A stretch of DNA of 64,000 bases from Anthoceros angustus (lineage: Eukaryota > Streptophyta > Anthocerotopsida > Anthocerotales > Anthocerotaceae), in the NCBI GenBank assembly GCA_010909165.1, contig VJWM01000003.1, positions 310,001 through 374,000 on the forward strand, given 5' to 3'. How positions within the stretch are numbered: the first letter of the stretch is position 1; every line of letters begins with the position of its first letter. The notes under the pieces are model-generated. The model was given only the letters and a program-made list of their open reading frames with translations, was not told the origin of the DNA and did not search any database. Positions 56,501 through 64,000 of the stretch are shown here, in pieces. The translations under genes were made by a program, and so were the position numbers.

Positions 56501-57800
56501 AGAAGGGCACGAGACAAAGACAGGACCCTAGGGGCCCTGTTTGGAGACGACGGCAGCGAAGGAGGGAGCCCCAAGAGGAGCGGGACGCAGCGGACCCCAA
56601 GGTAAGTTCACCACCACCCGATCCGGCGAAGGGGGGTGAGGGGCCCGCAGGGTGCAACCGGGGAGCCAACCCAACCAAGACAAGGGTCGGGGGTAAGGAG
56701 GAGGACCTAGCAAGACGAGGTCCAGTGAAGGGGTCCGAGTTGGAGATCGGACCCGTGTCATCTGGACCACGAGGTCCGAACCCGAGACGAGGCCGGACCC
56801 ACGGGACGGAAATAAACCGACCTTGGAGTTCAGTTCGAGTCGAGACCGACCTCGAGGTCCGGACTGCAAGAAGGAGGAGCCCTCGACTTACGCTAGGGGA
56901 GGACAGCCGGTGGCCCCACCGAGGGGACCCACGGAAGGCTGTGGAGGATGACGTGGTAACGGCCGCCGACCGCCGAGCCAACCCGATGTGATTCCGGGAG
57001 AAAGGAGGTCCGCCTCGCGGATCATCCGATTGGGTGCGCCCGCAATTGTCGAGCGGAGATTGGACCACCAATCCCAAGGCGGAACCGGGACCTTCCCACA
57101 CCGCGGGAGATAGGAGGAGGGAAATAGGATGGTAGGCGGCGATTAGGCATACCGAGCCGGCCACCGTAATAGGGGTGTAATAAAGACGCCGACCTAGGCG
57201 TAGTATAAGAGGTGGGCCTCAATAAATCATCTTTCCTTGGTGTTGATGCGCGTTCTTGCGGACCACTGTGTCTTCACGATAACGTGAGTCTGAGTCAGCG
57301 AGCCACGGCGGCCGGAGGGATCGATCGTGGTCCCGTGACGGACCTAACGTGTTGTGGTGTGTGCGGGGGAGTGGTGGCGGGGACCCGTGCTCGTCGAGCC
57401 GCGACCCGGCCGAGCGGACGAGCGTGTGGCCGGAGGACTTGAGGCGTCTGCGCGCGGGCGGAGAGGCCCGGTGGAGCAGCGGAGGAGGTCGGGCGGCAAC
57501 CCAGCGTCTTCCCTTAAGACCGATAAGTGTAGTGTGAGAGAGGAGTGGGCAGAGGTGTGAGAGGCGAGCGAGGCAGAGCAGACCAGAGCGTTAGCGTTTG
57601 GCCATACCGGCTGCGGTGTTTGTCGCGAGTAGTTAGGCGTGAACTAAGGGTGTGTGCGTTAGGGGCGGCGGACGTAAAGTAAGGCGAAAATGCACGAAGC
57701 AGCGCAAGCGGAGTCATCATTCCCTTGGGAACGAACTCCTTCCTACAACGACACGGGATTGTGCGCGCCCGGCTGGCCGTCAGCAAAAGTCGCGCCACAT
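56501..57800 (+). repeat. Non-coding 3' part and second LTR-like copy of the GC-rich element
   Basis: Follows the end of the gag-like frame. It contains the motif GGTAAGTTCACCACCACCCG, then GATCCGGCG (also at about 54180 and 54511) and a GAAATAAACCGACCTTGGAG block (also near 54722). At about 57178-57230 a TGTAATAAAG and a CAATAAATCATC suggest polyadenylation signals. TTTTGGCACCTAGGCGTG at about 57799 is a candidate primer-binding site directly before the next gag-like copy. Confidence 0.45.
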
Positions 57801-59735
57801 TTTGGCACCTAGGCGTGTTCAGTCACGGACATTTGTGATGTCACCTAGTCCGGGAGTTCGGAAGATGTTGGCGGCCAACAAGGAGGTTCGATCCAAGAAC
57901 CTCGGGAGGATCCTGTGAGGTGGACCTTGAGGTCCCAGGCGGGTTACAACCGCCCAGTAGAGATTGGGGCGTAGTCCGGAACCCCTCAAGGCGAGGAAAG
58001 ATAGAGCGGAGGAGGAAATAGGATGGTAGGCGGCGAACAACCAACGCTGGTTGATGTCGGACTGCTGGGCGGGGAGGAGGTGAGGCGGTGGCCCGGATCA
58101 TAAATCCACGGAACACACTCACCAAGGTGGATCACCTTTGGGACAACTTATTGGTGTTCGCATGCGCTGCGGCCGGTAAGAGGGCCAAGAGGGCCAAGGA
58201 GGTTCGATCCAAGAACCTCGGGAGGATCCTGTGAGGTGCGAGAAGCCACCTCGTCGGGACTATCCCCATATCCGATCCATGTGTGGGGACACTCGACCTC
58301 TAAGGATGGGGAAGAAGGCGGGCGCTCGGGAAGGGCTGGCGGCCAAGAGGGCCAAGAGGCGGGCAGGCGCCCGAGGTGGAGGCCCGACCCTAGGGGCCAA
58401 GGAGGTTCGATCCAAGAACCTCGGGAGGATCCTGTGAGGTGGACCTTGAGGTCCCGAGGGTTACAAAGCAAGAGATTGGGGCGTAGTCCAACCCCTCAAG
58501 GCGAGGAAAGATAGGAGGCGTGGCTGTCAAGCTCTAACGAACAACCATTTGGTTGATGTCGGACTGCGAGGGCCAAGGAGGGTGAGGCGGTGGCCCGGAT
58601 CATCGTCCACTGGAACCTGCTCACCAAGGTGGATCACCTTTGGGACAACTTATTGGTGTTCCTGCATGCGCTGCGGCCGGTAAGAGGGCGGAAGGATCGT
58701 CGCCGCGTTCGAGGAGGCCCTGGGCGGTGCGAGAAGCCACCTCCGTCGGGACTATCCCCATATCTGATCCATGTGTGGGGACACTACGACCTCCTGAAGG
58801 ATGGGGAAGAAGAGCGGGCGCTCCGGAAAGGGCTGGCGGCCCTACCGGAAGCGGAGCGGGCAAGGGCGCCCGAGGTGGAGGCCCGACCCCCTAGGGCCAA
58901 ACGGGTCCGGGAGGAGGACGACTGGGAGGGGATTCCGGACTCCATACGTCTGGAACGGACCCCCTCACCACCTAGGGAAGTGTGGGAAGATATCCCCGCT
59001 TCCCTCCTCTTGGTGCCCCGAGCGGCCCGGCTGGCAGAGGCGGTCCAGGAGCCGGCGGCCCCGCCGACAACCGACCACTAGCCACGACGAAGCCGATGAG
59101 CCCACGACCGGCCGAGGGCCAAGAGGCGGAAGACGGTGCCACCCGCCAACGCAACACCGAGACGGCACCGTGCCTTGCCCCCACGGAGTGGCAAGAAGTC
59201 AAGAGGCGGTGAGAAGGGCGAGAAGAGGCGCGCTCAAGGAGCAGGCGCCCGAGGTGGAGGCCACCGGGCAAAGAACCCCACTGAGCGCCCCTGCTGCCGG
59301 AGAGGCAAGGGCTCCCTCACCCTCACCTCCGAGCCCTGGGACGAAGAGGGCGAATAAGGAATTGGCGGCCAAGAGGGCCAAGGAGGGTGAGGCTCCGGAC
59401 CTCGGCACTCAGGACCCAAGGGACCTGATTAGGTCCGGAGAGCCCAGACTCGCCCGCAGTATGGAGGTCCTTGGCGAACCGTGAGATGCCCGCTCCCACA
59501 ACGGACTTTTTGGGGGCCTCACCAATGGCAGCCGTGGAGGAGACACGGTCCGCCACCGCCATGGACGGAGTGCTCGGGGTCTCGGGACGCCGAGAAGACC
59601 TGTGGAGGTGGAAGCCACAAGGAGGCGCATGGTGCTCCTCCAGGAGCAGTTGGAGGCGGCCCAGGAGGCGAGGAGGAAGGCAAAAGCTCTCGGCCGCATC
59701 GAAGAGGGGAAGCGCCGGGAGGCCTAACAGAATAG
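57801..59735 (+). mobile_element. Second gag-like copy of the GC-rich element, truncated by copia insertion
   Basis: Begins VRKMLAANKEVRSKNL (57855 onward, aligned to 51160-51215). The best-preserved gag-like stretch of the window follows at 58590-59081: WNLLTKVDHLWDNLLVFLHA, PYLIHVWGHYDLLKDGEEER, DSIRLERTPSPPREVWEDIP. An eroded duplicate of the same stretch lies at about 58130-58440. The Arg/Glu-rich continuation (MVLLQEQLEAAQEARRKAKA) stops at 59727, where the copia LTR begins. It is in the same orientation as the first copy, giving an LTR-gag-LTR-gag arrangement. Confidence 0.55.
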
Positions 59736-59738
59736 ATG

Positions 59739-59950
59739 TGTTGGAGTCATGATTAGGGTTGTATTAATTGGGTTTAGTTAAAGCTATAGTACATGACCGT
59801 TCATTAGGGTTACGTCGCTTGAGAAACGTTATGTCTTTTCACATTTAGTTTAAGTTGTCTTTTCATGCATAAGCACTTTAACCCCTTTCTTGATATACAA
59901 TGTAATTACTTAATGATGTGATTTATTTCTACATAATCTATATAATATTG
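59739..59950 (+). repeat. Probable 5' LTR of a Ty1/copia element
   Basis: An abrupt change from GC-rich to AT-rich at TGTTGGAGTCATGATTAGGG marks the border. The LTR ends just before TGGTATCGAGCTTAC (59954 onward), which resembles the usual copia primer-binding site complementary to initiator tRNA-Met (TGGTATCAGAGC). Length about 210 bp. The 3' LTR lies outside the window, so borders cannot be confirmed by comparison. Confidence 0.6.
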
Positions 59951-59953
59951 TTA

Positions 59954-62900
59954 TGGTATCGAGCTTACTTTGTAGAATGCATCTAGGAAGATGCGCATTG
60001 AAATTCTGCACTAGAAAATGTGCAATTTATCTTCTTTAGTCTTCCTATTTTGAAAATGAGTTCAAAAGAAAGAAACAAGAAGATTTTCAAGAAAATAGTT
60101 TCTTATATTTTCTTTTAGAAAAATCTAACACGAATCTTTCTGAATCAGATTTTCTAATGCATTTCCATTAAATTGTCGGTTTAGACAATTCCATGCAGAT
60201 GCACTAGAACAAGCGCCTAATAAAGATTAGTGTATATGATTTATATAAAAGGATCTCTATAATGCAAATTTGCATTTTAGATATAACAATCGGCTCAAGG
60301 CCATGGCAAATTATATCTACCTTGCTCCCGTGAAAATCCTAGGGGAACAACAATCCTAGGCGAGAATCGATACATGAGTCGGTGATTTACCCTTGCCAAT
60401 CAATTACATGTGTGTGTCCAACAATGGAGCCACGGGCAGACTCAACCGCGCAAGCAGAGACCAAGGAGCATTCAACACACTACTTGAATTGCTGTTCCCA
60501 ATGTAACTCGACGACATTCACGGTGGAGGCGTTGTACAAAATCAACCACTTTGGTGTACACCAACGCAGCTTTCCTCACATTGGGCACAATCAACCAGTG
60601 TAAACACAATTGTTCAGCGTCTTGAAACTAACAATAGGAATGTTGAAAATAGATTCAACCAGATTTCAGGTCATGTTTCTGCAGCTAGTATCGATTTGCA
60701 GGATTTAAAAGAACAGCTTGCACATATAGATTACAAACTTGTAATGCTATTAAAACCCGAGTTGCGTTGTCTAACCCAGCATTCAGAGGTATTGCCTGCA
60801 AGCACGTAAGTAAAACAAATCGTGAAAGGAAGTTTGACTCACCAAATTCTTGTCCTTCATGTTCAACTTACGTCTATAACAAATATGAGATGAGAAGTGC
60901 TAGGATAGCAGCACGCAGAATTGCATGGGATCAAACCCTGCAACGTCAAAACCAACATGCACTGTAAGTAATAATGTATGGAACGATCAGAAAGTGATCT
61001 AGACGATTTTGGAAACGCCTTCAATAAAGCGAGTCGAACTGTCATAGAAGAGCGATACCCGTAACATGGGTGATATAGCCTTATCTTCTAACTTTGGTAG
61101 TAGTGAATCCTTCAAAGAAAAGGACAGGTTCAACGGCAATGACTTTGATATCTGGCTCATCCGGATGGAGGGTGTTCTCGAGATGAGAGGCCTCCTTAAA
61201 TATGCAACCGGAAATGTAGAGTATCCTGGCGAAGGGATATCAGGGGAAGCAGATTGGTTAGCTAAAGACAGCGGAGCCAAGTACCTCATACGCAGTGGCC
61301 TAACATCTGAAATGTTGAGGCAGACTGGGTGAAGACTTCAGCCGAAATCCTAACTCGCCTCAAGGAACTCTACGCAGGCAGAACATGGTCAGTGCAATGA
61401 CAGCTTTACGAAACTTCCAAAATTTGAGAATGAAGGATGGGGACTCAGTGGAAAAGCACGTGAGTACCTTGGGACCCTAGCTTCAAGGCTTGGTGCCTCC
61501 AAAGTCACCATAGGAGACGATGAAATGGTGATGAGACTCCTTCTTTCTCTTCCAATCGTGGTCACACTTTGTGACTTCACATATCCGCAGACACAGCTAC
61601 ATTGTTAGCCAAGAAACAAGGTGTGGAAATGCCGAGATGAGCTTTTCACATTGGTGAGCTCAATGCTTCAAGAGGAAGCAAGCAAGACCAACTATAGGCG
61701 TGCGAGAAGCGGCCACATCACATCCAACCAAGGACGAGGGGTAGAAGGACCTTCTCAAAGGTGGAAGCAGTAATTTCAAGGGTGCTGGTCAGGAACCAAC
61801 ACTCTATACAAGAAAACCAAAAGGTGTACTTGTAATCGTTTACAGCCATTGGGAACGTGAGTGTCAAGAAGCTGGAATTCCTCGCAAGGAGGGATCTTCA
61901 CCGAGACACACGTTGTGGTCAAGAAGCAAAATACTCCTATAGCTTGGAACAAGGGAGTTTGCAAGTCCACTGCTACCCACATGCTTGTCTGCCAAAGCAT
62001 ATTTTAAACCCACTGCTGAGTGGTATCTCGACACAGAGCCACACTCATATTTGCTTTGATGAACGCATTCTTAACATACAGTGCCACTTGTCGACCAAGA
62101 TGTGTATCTTGAGACGATAGGTCTCTTGTCTCTCCCGAGGTATCAGAGACTTGCCCCACCGGACTAACCCTCAAATTGCGGATGTCTACTATGTACCGAC
62201 ATGACAAGAAACCTCATCTCGCTTAGAAGATCGAATGCATAATAGCAGCCATGTGCTATTTACTAGAAGATCCGATTATAGATGCATTTGACCATAGGAA
62301 GGTACTTGCATATGGGTCTTGGACCATGACCGCTTGCCTCCATTTGAATAGTGGAATAGTTGAGTCCCACTTGACACAGGATGTCTCCAAGGCATCAGCA
62401 CAACAGATAACTAAATCTCAGTTGTGGCATGCCCGCTTAGGTCACCCACACATGGCAAAGCTGCAAAAGTTAGCAGTTAGTGACCTTTACCAGGATGGAC
62501 CCATTGGTCCCTTGACCTCAATTCCATTATGTGAGGCTTGTGTTCTTTCGAAGAGACATCAAGCAGCCTTCAAAAATCAGGCCCCTCACCGCAAGTGATC
62601 TTCTTGAACTTGTCCACACAGATTTGTGTGGACCTCTGTCCCAGGATTCAATTGGTGGAGGAAAATATTTCCTCACATTCACCGATGACAAGAGCAGATT
62701 TGTCACAACATACATCCTGAAACAGAAGAGCGAGTGTTTCTCCTACTTCAAGGAGTATATCAAGTTTGCTGAACGATGGACAGGGAAGCAGCTGAAAACC
62801 TTAAGATCAGATAATGGTGGGGAATTCACATCAAATGAATTCCAGGCCTATTGCAAGGATGAAGGAATAGGTAGATGACTCACGCTTGTCTACACTCCAG

Positions 62901-64000
62901 CAACGGGTGGCGAGCTCAACCTCACATTGCGAAATGACCTCCTCTTTGCTCCATGACGACAAATGCCCATATTTGAGGCCCTTATGACTTCAACTTACCT
63001 ACGCATAAAGTTACCTACTAACGTTAATGGATGACCCCATATGAGGTGTTCACGGAAGGAAGCCATCTCTTAAACATTTAAGGACCTTTGGTTGCCTTGC
63101 CTACGCCTTTATCCCTAAAGAGAAGCGGAAGAAGCTTTCAGACAAAGCTAGAAAGCTACTCATGCTGGGATATACAGAGGGCATAAAAGCATACAAACTG
63201 TATGATGTTCCCACCAACAAAGTTATTTATGCTCGGAGTGTTACCTTTAATGAGGCACGCACTTGGGCTTCAGTGGGAGCACAGCAGCATCCTCCAGCCA
63301 CAGATGACGATTCGGATGACATCTCAGTCACTCATTTTGATCTTTCTGACCATGGCACTCAGTCCCTAGCTCCAGCCCTTGAGAATATTGCTCCTGCTGG
63401 TGGGGAATATGCAGTACAGGCACAAGCAGCTCTAGATGACGCAGCCACTATGCCGCACCTCATACAGATCAATTTCCTCCGCCCCGACGATGATACACAA
63501 CGATCTTGCTCAACGACCCAGGTTGATACTGATGATGACACGCTTGAGGACATACCTGATGAACCCGATGAAGCACCTCCAGAGCCAGAACCTGTCCGGC
63601 GATATCCTACTCGTGACAGAAGACCCCCTGATTATTATTGTGCCCCTGACTTCAGAACTTCTTCCCATAATGTGAGGGTCAATGGCGCAACCTCTCTTGA
63701 TCCCATAGAACCTCAAACCTATGCTGAGGCATTGACTAGACCTGATCACAAGGAGTGGGAGAAAGCTATACAGTTAGAATATGACTCGCTCATAGAAAAT
63801 GGCACATGGGAGATAGCAAAATTACCCCCTGGCAGGAAAATGGTGTCTTGTAAATGGGTCTTCAAATTAAAGGTGAAAGCTGATGGTACCTTTGACAGGT
63901 ACAAAGCTAGGCTAGTAGCAAGAGGATTCTCTCGATTCTCGGACTTGATTACTTAGAGACTTTCGCTCCGTTGTAAAACTAGCCACACTCCGCGTCCTCC
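59954..64000 (+). mobile_element. Ty1/copia retrotransposon, decayed, continues past the right edge
   Basis: Domain order from left to right is gag, protease, integrase, reverse transcriptase, which defines copia. Gag N-terminus 61066-61332 (FNGNDFDIWLIRMEGVLEMR; stop from a frameshift after LRQTG), continuing in another frame (TSAEILTRLKELYAGRTW). A broken zinc knuckle near 61822-61868 (YSHWEREC in one frame). A protease-like WYLDT at 62021. Gag-pre-integrase HHCC 62420-62590 (LWHARLGHPHMAKL, CEAC). Integrase core 62600-62875 with two catalytic Asp (VHTDLCGPL, LRSDNGGEF); the third-residue region is lost after a TGA at 62876-62878. A region linking to reverse transcriptase 63162-63956 (AYKLYDVPTNKVIYARSV; EWEKAIQLEYDSLIENGTW; WVFKLKVKADGTFDRYKARL; VARGFS) then a frameshift. 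At least five inactivating lesions. The 60.0-61.05 kb part is an untranslated leader with no gene. Confidence 0.9.

Noticed and set aside
51150-57000. Many long overlapping frames on both strands in the GC-rich block
   Set aside because: High GC depletes stop codons in all frames. Only the Lys/Glu-rich plus-strand frames recur between copies and extend a coherent gag-like protein; the Pro/Ser/Arg-rich minus frames are by-products.
1-64000. tRNA, rRNA or small-RNA genes
   Set aside because: I looked for tRNA-like boxes and rRNA-like blocks by eye and saw none that I could support; a covariance-model scan would be needed to exclude them.
59739-64000. Intact, mobile copia element
   Set aside because: Gag frameshift, broken zinc knuckle, lost end of the integrase core, a stop at 62876 and a reverse-transcriptase frameshift near 63940 show it is defective as given.

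Overview
This is nuclear DNA from a seed-free land plant whose sperm swim. Three observations support that. (1) A gene for the axonemal central-pair protein SPAG6/PF16 lies at 2826-5000; seed plants without motile sperm are generally expected to lack it. (2) Three tandem intronless pentatricopeptide-repeat (PPR) genes end in a deviant DYW domain with C-terminus GRP in place of DYW. This type is known from plants that also edit organelle RNA from U to C (hornworts, some lycophytes, ferns). (3) Genes have short introns (83-182 bp) and are surrounded by LTR retrotransposons. A hornwort fits best, but a fern or lycophyte cannot be excluded from sequence alone.

Layout. 1-1.0 kb: 3' end of an unrecognised gene. 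2.8-5.0 kb (-): SPAG6, seven exons, first exon not found. 9.3-12.4 kb (+): complete 11-exon receptor-like cytoplasmic kinase with an N-terminal universal-stress-protein domain. 12.5-20.5 kb: satellite-like AT-rich repeats, a 2-kb tandem duplication and a captured PPR fragment. 20.5-31.1 kb (-): three PPR-DYW(GRP) genes of 761, 1108 and 1038 aa. Each also carries a PDF-like motif typical of organellar single-strand-binding (OSB) proteins in front of the PPR array. 31-40 kb: repeats and two related two-exon genes of unknown function. 40.1-41.4 kb (-): F-box/kelch gene. 41.7-43.6 kb (+): decayed BEACH-domain gene with an internal micro-inversion. 44.4-45.1 kb (+): membrane-anchored TPR protein.

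45.9-64 kb is nested retrotransposon sequence. A decayed Ty1/copia element (-) lies between LTR-like arms. It is followed by a very GC-rich, shuffled array of a gag-only LTR element (49.5-59.7 kb). A second Ty1/copia element (+) then begins about 59.74 kb and runs off the right edge.

The three PPR proteins are the most notable content: candidate organellar RNA-editing factors, possibly of the U-to-C class, made by tandem gene duplication and by internal amplification of a 102-aa repeat unit. A caution on quality: several repeat copies differ from their partners mostly by short deletions in homopolymers and at CAG/CTG/CCG sites. That pattern resembles consensus errors, so frameshifts in the repeat regions may not all be biological.
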